Numbered from the stretch's first letter, positions 51,774 through 60,897 are shown. The stretch: DNA of 64,000 nucleotides from Massilibacteroides vaginae (GCF_900178525.1 NZ_FXDJ01000009.1:704263-768262); one strand, 5' to 3'. Notes: generated from the sequence alone by a model not told the origin. Made by a program: numbers and translations.

Positions 51774-51899
51774 TATTTGCGGATAATATTTACTATTTAA
51801 GCAAATATTTGACGAAATAAATTGATTCATTAGTGGTTTTTACTCATAAAATTTGTTAACCTTGAAAAAAGGCCCCTCTGAGATAGAGCGGCCTTTTTT
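51774..51899 (+). ncRNA. Candidate small RNA between HIT and pspC genes
   Basis: A perfect -7 box (51760-51767) and a strong terminator (51865-51899) frame about 125 bp without a reading frame on the plus strand. The stretch has paired segments AAATATT/AATATTT around GACGAAATAAATTG. It does not look like tRNA, and I did not recognise it as 6S RNA or another known family. Existence as an RNA is inferred from the promoter-terminator pair. Confidence 0.35.
51865..51899. terminator. Bidirectional rho-independent terminator
   Basis: Stem AAAAAAGGCC / GGCCTTTTTT with an inner CTCT/AGAG pairing. It serves the plus-strand transcript and the end of the padR-pspC operon on the minus strand. Confidence 0.85.
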
Positions 51900-51940
51900 A
51901 TTAATCTAAAATTACACAACATTATAATGAACAGCTATTA

Positions 51941-53047
51941 TCATAGCGCGATTCTAAAATTAGTCGGGATATTATACCAGTCTCCCCAAAAAGGCAAGCC
52001 AAATCTGACAGCCAGAATTATATTAGTCACCAATGCAATGATCCAAAGAATGAGGAAAGTCCATTTTACACTGTTTGCAACCGGCTTGAATTTGAAAATT
52101 TGACCGAGTATCGTATAAACGATCACTACTATCGGAATAGCAATCATGAAGATCGTGCAAAGACTGGCTACCAACAACAAACTTTCCGGATATACATCAA
52201 ATGTTCCCCAATGCACATTAGGCAATATTGAGTAAAGAATGCCGAAACCTCCTCCAAAAACAAGTGCTATCGCAACGATAACCAACACAAAGAGTGCTAT
52301 AAGCAATGGCGGGAATAGAATGATAGCAATAAGCACCAAAGCAATTTTCAGTATAATTCCTACTATTGAGACAAAAAGATCAAGCATCTTTTTGAAAAAC
52401 GTTCTGGGCTTTTCCGAGTTCATGTAGTCGTTCACGTTATCCGATACTTTTTCAAAACCATCGGTAACTGATTTGCCTATATTCTCAACCGTTACACTTT
52501 GTCCTTGCATCTGTAGCTTTTCGGTGGCCGTTCTGGCTTCCGGAATGATAATCCAAAGAAGGATATATACAGGAACAATGACTCCTTGCGTTAGAAATAC
52601 CAACAAGATTAGCGCGATACGTACCAGACTGGTATCCCAACCAAGGAAAGCAGCCAAACCACCGGCAACACCACCCATCATCCGATCATCCGGATTTCTG
52701 AACAGCTTACGATGTACAGTCTGCCGGTCTTTTTGTCCGCCTGCTTGGGTATCATTGCTTTTCTGCTCAGTTGCTGCCTCATCAGCTTCGAAAAGCTCTT
52801 CGGGCTTACCCATTCTTTTTATTACTTTCTCAACCTCTTCCAACGTGATTACTTCGTAACCTAATCTGATCCGCTCTCCAAACAATTCGGAAATACGCAT
52901 CTCAAAATCATTCATAATCTCGTCCGAACCCTCTTCCTGTTTGAAGTGGATACGCAGGTTGGATAAATATTTATCTAATAGCTGATATGCATCTTCATCA
53001 ATGTGGAAAACTACGCCTCCCAAATTAACCGTAAGTGTTTTTTTCAT
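51941..53047 (-). CDS. PspC-domain envelope stress protein
   Basis: This 368-residue membrane protein starts at ATG 53047 (MKKTLTVNLGGVVFHIDEDA); a start 12 codons upstream would overlap padR. N-terminal cytoplasmic part with a helical DEDAYQLLDKYLSNL segment, then a PspC domain (KLFRNPDDRMMGGVAGGLAA, ending LLWIIIPEAR), and four to five helices with glycine-rich turns (VFGGGFGILYS). PspC proteins sense membrane damage in phage-shock systems; in Bacteroidota they are often paired with PadR regulators as here. padR lies 4 bp upstream. Confidence 0.9.
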   Translation of the reverse strand: MKKTLTVNLGGVVFHIDEDAYQLLDKYLSNLRIHFKQEEGSDEIMNDFEMRISELFGERIRLGYEVITLEEVEKVIKRMGKPEELFEADEAATEQKSNDTQAGGQKDRQTVHRKLFRNPDDRMMGGVAGGLAAFLGWDTSLVRIALILLVFLTQGVIVPVYILLWIIIPEARTATEKLQMQGQSVTVENIGKSVTDGFEKVSDNVNDYMNSEKPRTFFKKMLDLFVSIVGIILKIALVLIAIILFPPLLIALFVLVIVAIALVFGGGFGILYSILPNVHWGTFDVYPESLLLVASLCTIFMIAIPIVVIVYTILGQIFKFKPVANSVKWTFLILWIIALVTNIILAVRFGLPFWGDWYNIPTNFRIAL

Positions 53048-53051
53048 CTGT

Positions 53052-53378
53052 TTAATTGTTTCTGATGTGATTGATTGTATCATTTAATTCCTGCCACGAA
53101 AATTCCAGTTCCCCTAGAAACTTTTCCCCCTTATCAGTTAATTGGTAGTATTTCCTGGGCGGTCCCTGCGTGGATTCAATCCACTGGTAGCTCAACAATT
53201 CGCTATTTTTCAATCGGGTTAGAAGAGGATATAATGTGCCTTCAACCACGATAAGCTTAGCCTCTTGCAGCTTCTGAATAATATCAGAAGTATAAGCCGG
53301 CTCTTTTTTCAATAGCAAAAGGATACAATACTCTAAAGTACCCTTTCTCATTTGTGATTTAACATTCTCCGCATTCAT
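53052..53378 (-). CDS. PadR-family transcriptional regulator
   Basis: This 108-residue winged-helix regulator starts at ATG 53378 (MNAENVKSQMRKGTLEYCIL); an upstream ATG would cover the promoter. Motifs: RKGTLEYCILLLLKKEPAYT, VVEGTLYPLLTRLKNSELL, and GPPRKYYQLTDKGEKFL, all typical of PadR. It is the first gene of a two-gene operon with pspC, and an inverted repeat at the promoter suggests autoregulation. Confidence 0.94.
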   Translation of the reverse strand: MNAENVKSQMRKGTLEYCILLLLKKEPAYTSDIIQKLQEAKLIVVEGTLYPLLTRLKNSELLSYQWIESTQGPPRKYYQLTDKGEKFLGELEFSWQELNDTINHIRNN

Positions 53379-53396
53379 CTTTTTATATTTACAATA

Positions 53397-53433
53397 CAAA
53401 AATATGTATAACCTACGTACTATGCAATACATA
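53397..53433 (-). promoter_or_regulatory. padR promoter with candidate PadR operator
   Basis: On the minus strand the -7 box TATTTTTG (53397-53404) is overlapped by one arm of a perfect inverted repeat TATGTAT (53403-53409) / ATACATA (53427-53433). The spacer contains the palindrome TACGTA. PadR proteins bind dyads of this kind. Confidence 0.5.
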
Positions 53434-53541
53434 CTACTATATTTTCAGTTATTTTAACTACACAGCAGTCGTTTCTGCACATAAACGAGTGATCTGTGTA
53501 AAATAAAATAGTAATTAGAAGCATATTAAGTACATATAACC

Positions 53542-53549
53542 TATTTTTG
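53542..53549 (+). promoter_or_regulatory. Candidate -7 box of the acyl-CoA synthetase gene
   Basis: TATTTTTG, a perfect match, 25 bp before the ATG. Confidence 0.55.
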
Positions 53550-53574
53550 TGATAGAAATTAAATTTTTAGAATT

Positions 53575-55380
53575 ATGATTTACCATCTCGCTGAATTAGT
53601 TCATAGACAGGCTGAAAAATACGGTTCTCGTACCGCGTTGAAATATCGTGATGACAAGAATGGAAAATGGCTCAAGATTTCCTGGCAGGAATTTGCTGAA
53701 ACCGTATTACTCACAGCTAAGGCTATGGCCGAGTTTGGAGTAGAGGTGCAGGAGAACATAGGCGTTTGCTCGCAAAACATGCCCCAGTGTTTATACGCCG
53801 ACTTCGCGGCTTATGCCAATCGAGCAGTATCAATTCCGCTTTATGCCACAAACTCTCCGGCTCAGATCTCATTTATTGTTCATGATGCACAGATACAGAC
53901 CCTTTTTGTTGGTGAGCAACTGCAATACAACAATGCGTTTAAAGTGCAAAAGGAATCAGACTGCTTGAAGCGTCTTATTATATTTGATCCGGAGGTAAAG
54001 CTGAATCCTGAGGATACGACCTCCATCTATTTTAAAGATTTTCTGCGATTGGGAGACAATACGCATGCGGAATCAACCGTCCGGGTAAGAATGAACGAAG
54101 CCAATGCGGAAGACCTGGCAACAATCATCTACACTTCGGGCACTACCGGCGATTCAAAAGGCGTACTCCTATATCATGAGCAATACCTGCAAGCCATGCG
54201 AATTCATACGATGCGTTTGCCGTATGTTACCGACAAGGATCTCTCTATGTGTTTTTTACCCCTAACACATATCTTCGAGAAAGCATGGGTTTATTACTGT
54301 ATTGTTCGCGGCTCAAGAGTAGCGATCAATAAGGACCCCAAGATGATCCAGAAAACATTGCCGGAGATTCATCCTACCATGATGTGTAATGTGCCCCGCT
54401 TCTGGGAGAAAGTATACGTTGGTGTACACGAAAAAATAAACAGCTTCTCCCCGCTTATGCGCAAATTCTTTTTTCACGCCATTAAGATAGGACGAATCCA
54501 TAACCTGGAATATAAAAATAAAGGAATCACTCCTCCGTTAGGATTACGGATTAGTTTTGCTTTTTATAATAACACAGCTTTCATGCTACTTAAAAAAGTG
54601 CTCGGTATAGATCGCGGACGTATATTCCCGGTGGCCGGTGCTCCTCTGGCAGACAAAGTGAATGAGTTCCTTCAGTCGGTTAACATTCCGATCATTTACG
54701 GATATGGATTAAGCGAAACAACAGCAACCGTTTGCTGCTACAACCCGACAGGTTTCATTATCGGATCCATTGGCGAAATTATGCCTGAATTAGAAGTGAA
54801 AATCGATGAAACAAATAATGAAATCCTGATTAAAGGAAAAACAATAACGCCCGGATACTATAAGCGCCCGGAAGAAAACAAAAAACTATTCACAGAAGAT
54901 GGTTTTCTGCGTACCGGTGATGCCGGATACATGAAAGACAACGTGCTCTATTTCACCGAACGAATCAAAGATCTTTATAAAACTTCGAACGGAAAATACA
55001 TTGCCCCACAAGCAATTGAAGGACTTATCAGCAGCGACAAATACATCGAACAGATTGCGGTAATCGGAGATGAGCGAAAGTTCGTTAGTGCACTTATTGT
55101 GCCCGTTTATCCTTTGTTGGAAGAATACGCTGAGCGGAAAGGAATTGCGTACAACAGCCGGGAGGAATTGGTAAAAAATACAGAGATTCACCGGATGATC
55201 GAATCCCGTATTGAAGAGTACCAGCGCAACTTAGCTTCTTACGAACGAATCAAGCGATTTACGTTACTGACTCAACCTTTTACCATGGAAGGAAGAGAAC
55301 TAACCGATACATTGAAGCTTCGCAGAAACGTAATCAAGGAAAAGTATGCCACTCAGATAGATACTATGTATGAGGAGTAA
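53575..55380 (+). CDS. Long-chain acyl-CoA synthetase (AMP-forming)
   Basis: This 601-residue ANL-superfamily ligase would activate fatty acids to acyl-CoA through an acyl-AMP. Motifs in order: P-loop-like IIYTSGTTGDSKGVLL, LPLTHIFEKAWVYY, IIYGYGLSETTATVCC, FLRTGDAGYM, and LYKTSNGKYIAPQAIE with the linker preceding the C-terminal domain. Typical of FadD-like bacterial enzymes with no signal peptide. Independent promoter; prfB follows 45 bp after the stop with its own promoter box. Confidence 0.94.
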   Translation: MIYHLAELVHRQAEKYGSRTALKYRDDKNGKWLKISWQEFAETVLLTAKAMAEFGVEVQENIGVCSQNMPQCLYADFAAYANRAVSIPLYATNSPAQISFIVHDAQIQTLFVGEQLQYNNAFKVQKESDCLKRLIIFDPEVKLNPEDTTSIYFKDFLRLGDNTHAESTVRVRMNEANAEDLATIIYTSGTTGDSKGVLLYHEQYLQAMRIHTMRLPYVTDKDLSMCFLPLTHIFEKAWVYYCIVRGSRVAINKDPKMIQKTLPEIHPTMMCNVPRFWEKVYVGVHEKINSFSPLMRKFFFHAIKIGRIHNLEYKNKGITPPLGLRISFAFYNNTAFMLLKKVLGIDRGRIFPVAGAPLADKVNEFLQSVNIPIIYGYGLSETTATVCCYNPTGFIIGSIGEIMPELEVKIDETNNEILIKGKTITPGYYKRPEENKKLFTEDGFLRTGDAGYMKDNVLYFTERIKDLYKTSNGKYIAPQAIEGLISSDKYIEQIAVIGDERKFVSALIVPVYPLLEEYAERKGIAYNSREELVKNTEIHRMIESRIEEYQRNLASYERIKRFTLLTQPFTMEGRELTDTLKLRRNVIKEKYATQIDTMYEE

Positions 55381-55391
55381 AAGGATTTCAC

Positions 55392-55399
55392 TATCTTTG
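55392..55399 (+). promoter_or_regulatory. Candidate -7 box of prfB
   Basis: TATCTTTG, a perfect match, 26 bp before the prfB ATG at 55426. Confidence 0.55.
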
Positions 55400-55425
55400 T
55401 GCCCACAAATCAAAATGAAACAAAT

Positions 55426-56551
55426 ATGATTACAGCAGACCAACTACATTCTGTGTTGGAGCGCAAGGAAGCGCTGAGGGGGTACCTTTGACATCGATAA
55501 CAAGAAAATACAATTAGAAGAAGAGGAACTTCGTACACAAGATCCCGGCTTTTGGGAAGACTCCAAGCGTGCGGAAGCACAAATGAAAATTGTAAAGGAG
55601 TTAAAAAAGTGGATCGAACTTTATGAAGACGTAGATGCGGCAGCCGAAGAACTTCAGTTGTCTTATGAATATATCAAGGAAGAGATTATAACCGAAGAAG
55701 AACTTGATACCGCATATTCGAAGTGCTTTTCTTTAGTTGAAGCCCTGGAATTCAGAAATATGCTTCGTCAGGAAGCTGATCAGATGGGCTGCATACTGAA
55801 AATAAACTCAGGAGCAGGAGGTACCGAAAGTCAGGATTGGTCATCCATGCTAATGCGTATGTATATGCGCTGGGCAGAATCAAACAATTACAAACTAACA
55901 ATCAGCAACCTTCAAGACGGTGATGAAGCCGGAATCAAGACTGTTACCATGCAGATTGAAGGTGATTACGCCTATGGTTACCTGAAAGGCGAAAACGGCG
56001 TACATCGTTTGGTGCGAGTTTCACCCTACAATGCACAAGGTAAACGTATGACTTCTTTTGCATCCGTGTTTGTTACTCCATTGATTGACGACACCATCGA
56101 GATTGAAATTAACGCGGCAGACTATACCTGGGATACCTTCCGTTCAGGAGGAGCAGGCGGACAGAACGTAAACAAAGTGGAAACCGGAGTACGTTTGCGC
56201 TATAACTACAAAGATCCTGACACAGGTGAAGTACGTGAAATTCTGATAGAAAACACCGAAAGTCGTTCGCAATTAGGCAATCGTGAAAACGCAATGCGCT
56301 TGTTACGCTCCATGCTATACGATATAGCCCTTCAAAAACGAATGGCCGAACAACAGAAAGTTGAGAATAATAAGAAGAAAATTGAATGGGGATCACAAAT
56401 ACGCAGTTACGTGTTTGACGACCGCCGTGTAAAAGATCACCGCACCAACTACCAGACCTCAGATGTGAATGGCGTAATGGATGGTGAAATCGATGGTTTT
56501 ATCAAGGCCTACCTAATGGAGTTTGCCGCAGAAGAGAATACAGAAAAGTAG
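55426..56551 (+). CDS. prfB: Peptide chain release factor 2, with programmed +1 frameshift
   Basis: The gene is read as 55426-55488 joined to 55490-56551, 374 residues. The first 21 codons end at an in-frame TGA (55489-55491) within the classical shift site: an AGGGGG pairing sequence, a 3-nt spacer, then CTT TGAC. Skipping the T at 55489 continues with DIDNKKIQLEEEELRTQDPG. RF2 motifs: VHRLVRVSPYNAQGKRMTSF with SPY at the place of the SPF codon-recognition tripeptide, and the catalytic GGQ in SGGAGGQNVNKVETG. It recognises TGA and TAA. The frameshift gives autoregulation by RF2 level. Annotation starting at the internal ATG 55583 would miss about 52 residues. Confidence 0.97.
55480..55492 (+). 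promoter_or_regulatory. prfB programmed frameshift site
   Basis: GGG TAC CTT TGA C: the stop codon follows the CTT slip codon, and the AGGGGG upstream (55477-55482) can pair with the 16S rRNA tail. Matches the known prfB shift signal except TAC in place of TAT. Confidence 0.9.
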
Positions 56552-56630
56552 TCTTTTTTTAGGCCAACTCTTGCATAACAAGATAAAATGTCGTAATATT
56601 GCACCCGATTTCAGAGCCAGTCTCTGAACC

Positions 56631-56704
56631 GGTCCTATAGCTCAGTTGGTTAGAGCACCTGACTCATAATCAGGGAGTCCCTGGTTCAAGCCCAGGTGGG
56701 ACCA
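56631..56704 (+). tRNA. tRNA with CAT anticodon (elongator Met or Ile2)
   Basis: Cloverleaf: acceptor GGTCCTA/TGGGACC, D-arm GCTCAGTTGGTTAGAGC, anticodon arm CTGAC-TCATAAT-CAG region with CAT, and T-arm CCTGGTTCAAGCCCAGG; discriminator A, CCA not encoded. Sequence alone does not tell elongator Met from the lysidine-modified Ile2 type. It lacks the C1-A72 mismatch of initiator tRNA. A near-consensus -7 box TAATATTG lies about 30 bp upstream. Confidence 0.9.
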
Positions 56705-56705
56705 C

Positions 56706-56741
56706 AAAAAAAGCACTTACAGAAATGTAGGTGCTTTTTTT
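56706..56741 (+). terminator. Rho-independent terminator after the CAT tRNA
   Basis: A 16-bp stem from AAAAAAAGCACTTACA to TGTAGGTGCTTTTTTT with a GAAA tetraloop and a terminal T run. Confidence 0.9.
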
Positions 56742-56847
56742 GTGTCTTATCCATTACGTTTCCATAACAGTTCAAAAGGTCACATTTTCTTAAAAAAATC
56801 ACCATTTTTCCAGGCAATTATGGACACTAAAAACAATAGCCGGATTA

Positions 56848-57000
56848 ATACATCCTTTATGAAAAAAAAGATAACCTTTATATTTCAAAAAATAAAGGTT
56901 ATTTTTTGGAAAATAAAGGTTATGTTTTTCAGGGTGTCTTTAGTGCTGATTTTCAACAACTTGCAAAACCCTAAAAAAGCAGGTAAACGCACCCCTATCT
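56848..57000 (+). repeat. Dispersed AT-rich repeat family, copy E
   Basis: Noncoding. Units ATCCTTTAT and GATAACCTTTAT face two ATAAAGGTTAT units (inverted, as in copy A), followed by GTGCTGATTTTCAACAAC and the C/A-rich tail CAAAACCCTAAAAAAGC. A translated frame through it reads as repeated KITFIF-like segments, which is an artefact of the repeat. Confidence 0.7.
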
Positions 57001-57310
57001 GAATGAAAAAAAGGAGAGATTTTGACAACAAGAAAAGGCGGTTCCTACCCGGCAAAGAGCGCGATGCCGCGCCAAGCGGCGAGCCGTGAAAAAAAACGGC
57101 CTCACTGGATGAGCGTTAAAAAAAACACGGAGTGAGAGCGTTAAAAAAAAATCGTTGTTTGAGCGCAGCGAGTTTCGATTTGTTTAGCGAGAGCGCAGTG
57201 TTTTTTAGCGAAGGAAGTGCAGTCTTGATCTTTTTTGCTTCGTTTTTTGGATCAAGCCAAAAAATGAAGTGGGGTCGCAGGAGTGAAACCCCTTAAAACC
57301 CTGTCCCATC
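57001..57310. other. Noncoding stretch with short purine-rich repeats and a hairpin
   Basis: No gene recognised. It contains repeated GAGCGTTAAAAAAAA and GAGCGCAG words and a hairpin CTTGATC...GATCAAG around 57224-57256 (loop rich in T). It looks like decayed intergenic repeat DNA, possibly of the kind often found near tRNA genes in Bacteroidota. Confidence 0.4.
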
Positions 57311-57760
57311 CACTGTCACCCAGAGCTTGTCGAAGGGTCTCATACCAAGTGGTTACAATCTAATTACGCCATTTGCAGAGATCTCTCCACTTCGGTCGAG
57401 ATGACAAGGGAGGGGATGGTCGAGATGATAAAGAAGTGGTTGGAATCAAACCGTTAACCATTGTCATCTTGAGCTTGTCGAAAGATCTCATACCGTCTGG
57501 TTACAATCTAATTATGCCAGTTGCAGAGATCTCTCCACTTCGGTCGAGATGACAAGGGAGGGATGGCCGAGATGATAAGGGATGGATGGTTGAGATGACA
57601 AAGAAGTGGTTGGAATCAAACCGTTAACCATTGTCATCTTGAGCTTGTCGAAAGATCTCATACCGTCTGGTTACAATCTAATTATGCCAGTTGCAGAGAT
57701 CTCTCCACTCCGGTCGAGATGACAGGGGAGGGGTGGTCGAGATGACAGGGAGGGTGATTG
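57311..57760 (+). repeat. Three tandem copies of a ~150-170-bp intergenic repeat
   Basis: The anchor GAGCTTGTCG recurs at 57323, 57471 and 57641 (periods 148 and 170). Each unit has AGAGATCTCTCCACTYCGG, GTCGAGATGACA words and, except the last, TGGTTGGAATCAAACCGTTAA. The second unit carries an extra block of about 22 bp made of another decayed GAGATGA word. Units 2 and 3 are almost identical over the first 100 bp, so duplication is recent. Related, inverted sequence at 16335-16600. Confidence 0.85.
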
Positions 57761-57905
57761 GATTGGAAAATAGGGAAATCGATGTTCGTTGAGATTCGCT
57801 GATCTGATATTTTGATTGAGATATAATATAACAAAAGAGAGCCATTCTCACAATGACTCTCTTTCTAAACTAAATGATATAAAATAAAAGTTATGTGGGA
57901 AGGTG

Positions 57906-58646
57906 TTATTCTAATCCTTCGTGAAACACATCCTCAAAATACGTAGCGTTACGTACTTTTTGTTTAGTTGCAAATTTGATATTGTATATCTTATCTCCGT
58001 CAAAAGTTTTTACCTTTACTGTAATGGTTGTACTGTCCGGAGTTAAAGAATCAGGAACTGCTTCGAATTCGGGCAATCTGAATGCTACCAGGTCGCCACG
58101 TAAATAACCCGGAGATGGGTCGTCGTAGGCATTATGTCTTAATTCATATACTAATGATGAATTATCTTCAGCTGAAGGAATCAGGTTGACGAAATGTTTC
58201 TTTACACCTCCGAAATAAGCCTTCAGATAAACATTCAGATAATTATCACCTGCCCAAATTGCACTAAGCTCTATGGGGTCTGTGCCGTAAATGGAATCAT
58301 TCTTGGCTCCTTCGTTTTCGGCGATATCTTTTGTGAGAATGTCGTCTATCCGATTGATTTTTACCCAATGATCATACCCGTCTTTCTCATCACTCAGAAT
58401 CGTAAAGTTAACCAAAGCGCGTTGGTTTTCTTTCGGTTTGTAGTTGAGATAAACTGGAGCCGCGGGCCAAAGTGTTGTTCCGTCATCTAATCGTAAATAA
58501 AAGCTTGTATCACTAATAGGAACAACAGTAGCAAGATCAATCCAAAAACTGTCTAATGATTTGCCGTCATCATCAAGGCATGAATAAAAAAGCGTGGAAC
58601 TAAGTGTTACGCCAATCATCACTAAAAATAACTTCACTGTTTTCAT
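57906..58646 (-). CDS. NigD-like lipoprotein
   Basis: This 246-residue lipoprotein has lipobox LFYSCLDDD. Two beta domains are likely: an N-terminal OB-like part (FWIDLATVVPISDTSFYLRL) and a C-terminal part with SAIWAGDNYLNVYLKAYFGG and LRGDLVAFRLPEFE. This pattern matches the NigD-like family of Bacteroidales, named from a bacteriocin-linked locus; most members have no known function. Isolated, with repeat DNA downstream. Confidence 0.8.
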   Translation of the reverse strand: MKTVKLFLVMIGVTLSSTLFYSCLDDDGKSLDSFWIDLATVVPISDTSFYLRLDDGTTLWPAAPVYLNYKPKENQRALVNFTILSDEKDGYDHWVKINRIDDILTKDIAENEGAKNDSIYGTDPIELSAIWAGDNYLNVYLKAYFGGVKKHFVNLIPSAEDNSSLVYELRHNAYDDPSPGYLRGDLVAFRLPEFEAVPDSLTPDSTTITVKVKTFDGDKIYNIKFATKQKVRNATYFEDVFHEGLE

Positions 58647-58748
58647 CTGTTTTACCTCTTTTTGTCGTTTTACATAAAGGAAGATGATAAAGTGAAACAG
58701 ACTGCTGCATTTCAGTTAGTTAAAAGATGTTAGGCGGAGATTCCGTTT

Positions 58749-59882
58749 TCAACGGTTAAGGGCGGTGTAGATTAATGAAGCTGTTCGTGAAGAAGCACCC
58801 GGATCGCCTAAAGATTCAATTACCTGATCGTATCCGTTGAGCATTCGCATACGGTATTCGGCATTATTTGCCAGCAAATCAAGCTCTTTGCTGATCGCTT
58901 CTTTTGAGAAACGCGCGCCGAAGAGTTCCTGAACAATCTCATGGTCGGCCACAAGGTTTACCAAAGAGATGTATTTCGTATGAAAAAAATGACGGAACAC
59001 AAAGCTAACCAGCTTTCCCACCGGTGTATAATAGCACACTACCTGCGGAACACGGAACAAGGCGGTTTCGAGTGTTGCCGTTCCGGATGTAACCAACGCC
59101 AGACTGCTTTGTGCCAACAAGGGGTAAGTAGCGTCAAAAATAACACGAGCCGATGTTTCACTTATAAAATCTTGGTAATACTCCGGGTCAATTCCGGGAG
59201 CACCGGCTATTACGGGTTGTAATTCGGGGAAACGTTCGGCAACTTTCAGCATGGTGGGCAGATTATCTTTGATTTCCTGTTTCCGGCTTCCTGCCAATAA
59301 AGCCAAAACAGGCTTTCCCTCCAATGCGTATTTCGCTGAAAACTCAGGGAAAGTTTCAGTGTAACCATTTTTAAACTCGCTAACCGAATCGACGGTAGGA
59401 TTTCCTACATAATCCACCTTGTAGTTCAGGCTCGCGAAAAAAGCCGGCTCAAAGGGGAATATGCAAAACATCCGGTTTACATACTTGCGGAAAGACTTGA
59501 TCCGGTATTGTTTCCACGCCCAGATTTTGGGAGATATATAATAATGTACGGGGATATTCAATGTGGTTCGGACGTATTTTGCTATTTTCAGATTAAAACC
59601 GGGGTAATCAATCAGTATCACTACATCCGGTTTATAATGTTGGATATCTTTTTTGCAAATATCCATATTTCTGAAAATAGTACGTAGGTTAAGCAGTACC
59701 GGAATAAAGCCCATATAGGCCATTTCGCGATAATGCTTTACCAGCGTTCCTCCGATAGCCTGCATCAGGTCGCCTCCGAAGAAACGAAAATCCGCTTCCG
59801 GGTCTTCACTCTTTAGCGCACGCATCAGGTTCGACGCGTGAAGATCTCCGGAGGCCTCTCCGGCTATCAGATAGTACTTCAC
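58749..59882 (-). CDS. lpxB: Lipid-A-disaccharide synthase
   Basis: This 377-residue GT19 glycosyltransferase begins YLIAGEASGDLHASNLMRAL, the LpxB signature. It continues GGTLVKHYREMAYMGFIPVL, DVVILIDYPGFNLKIAKY, YYISPKIWAWKQYR, ALLAGSRKQEIKDNLP, and SGTATLETALFRVPQVVCYY. It joins UDP-diacylglucosamine to lipid X at the inner membrane during lipid A synthesis. surE lies 3 bp upstream and is likely co-transcribed. Confidence 0.97.
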   Translation of the reverse strand: MKYYLIAGEASGDLHASNLMRALKSEDPEADFRFFGGDLMQAIGGTLVKHYREMAYMGFIPVLLNLRTIFRNMDICKKDIQHYKPDVVILIDYPGFNLKIAKYVRTTLNIPVHYYISPKIWAWKQYRIKSFRKYVNRMFCIFPFEPAFFASLNYKVDYVGNPTVDSVSEFKNGYTETFPEFSAKYALEGKPVLALLAGSRKQEIKDNLPTMLKVAERFPELQPVIAGAPGIDPEYYQDFISETSARVIFDATYPLLAQSSLALVTSGTATLETALFRVPQVVCYYTPVGKLVSFVFRHFFHTKYISLVNLVADHEIVQELFGARFSKEAISKELDLLANNAEYRMRMLNGYDQVIESLGDPGASSRTASLIYTALNR

Positions 59883-59885
59883 GAT

Positions 59886-60656
59886 TTAATCTTTAATTAT
59901 ATCCGTTAGTTTTTCTATAAAAGAATAATCCGTTACATCAATTTTACACGGTACAACGGAGGCATAACCGTTTTCAAGTGCTAACGTGTCATTGTCTTGT
60001 TGGATTGGGCGAGTGTTTTCGAAATTGCCCGAAAGCCAATACACCGTTTCGTTCCTTGCATTGTGAGAATGCACAAATTCGTTTGTCCAACGCCCTTTAG
60101 CCTGGCGGCAAACTTTCATTCCCTTCACATGAGGCATATCGGGAACATTCAGATTCAGATAAACACCTTCCGGCAAACGGGTTCTCAATATGCGACGGGA
60201 AAGTTTACGTGCAAAACGGCAGCTTTCAGTAAAATCAGCATCCGGATTAAGATCGGTAAGTGAAACACCGATGGAAGAAACACCGAATATACATCCCTCA
60301 GCGGCAGCACCCAGCGTTCCTGAATAATGCACGCAAACAGCTACATTTGTTCCATGATTAATACCGGAAACCAATAGGTCCGGCTTGCGGTCCAGCACTT
60401 CATTGATAGCCAGTTTCACACAGTCTACAGGGGTTCCGGTACAACTATAAACAGTCAGATCGTCTTCTTTTCTCACCAACCGGTACGTTATGGGAACCTG
60501 AGATGTGATGGCACTTGCCATTCCCGACCGGGGACCGTCCGGCGCCATTACTACTAATTCACCTAAGTCTTTTAAACACACAATCAACTCATTAATCCCT
60601 TTTGCTCCGATACCATCATCATTGGTAATTAAGATAAGGGGTTTCTCTTTAGCCAT
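59886..60656 (-). CDS. surE: 5'/3'-nucleotidase SurE
   Basis: This 256-residue stationary-phase survival phosphatase has the metal-binding [17 protein letters not shown] at the start, [33 protein letters not shown], and [20 protein letters not shown] with the catalytic Asn. It dephosphorylates nucleoside monophosphates in the cytoplasm. Followed by lpxB after 3 bp, a pairing common in Bacteroidota. Confidence 0.97.
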   Translation of the reverse strand: MAKEKPLILITNDDGIGAKGINELIVCLKDLGELVVMAPDGPRSGMASAITSQVPITYRLVRKEDDLTVYSCTGTPVDCVKLAINEVLDRKPDLLVSGINHGTNVAVCVHYSGTLGAAAEGCIFGVSSIGVSLTDLNPDADFTESCRFARKLSRRILRTRLPEGVYLNLNVPDMPHVKGMKVCRQAKGRWTNEFVHSHNARNETVYWLSGNFENTRPIQQDNDTLALENGYASVVPCKIDVTDYSFIEKLTDIIKD

Positions 60657-60889
60657 GTCGTTTCCTGATTTTATTTATTGAGGTAAAGATACGTAATTTC
60701 ACCTGAACATAAAATAGGGCATTTCTACACAATAATCGTCTGCCTTAGTTCGGGCAAACGAGCAATCTTTTTTATTTCGAACTTATTCTTGCAAAAGAAA
60801 TTAACTTTACGTCCTGAAAATTTGTTCTTAGTCAGAACGAGTTTACATTAATTGTAAAAACGAGTACTATAGCATAGGATACGAATATG

Positions 60890-60897
60890 TATCTTTG
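60890..60897 (+). promoter_or_regulatory. Candidate -7 box of the metallophosphoesterase pair
   Basis: TATCTTTG, a perfect TAnnTTTG match, 23 bp before the first metallophosphoesterase ATG. The 264-bp gap back to surE shows nothing else distinctive. Confidence 0.55.

Noticed and set aside
56742-57002. Open frame of 86 residues on the plus strand with repeated KITFIF-like segments
   Set aside because: It reads through the tRNA terminator and repeat copy E; the periodic peptide is an artefact of the AATAAAGGTTAT units.
57040-57300. Possible structured RNA from the GC-rich words near 57.05 kb
   Set aside because: Only short repeated words and one AT-rich hairpin are visible, with no promoter or known RNA pattern.
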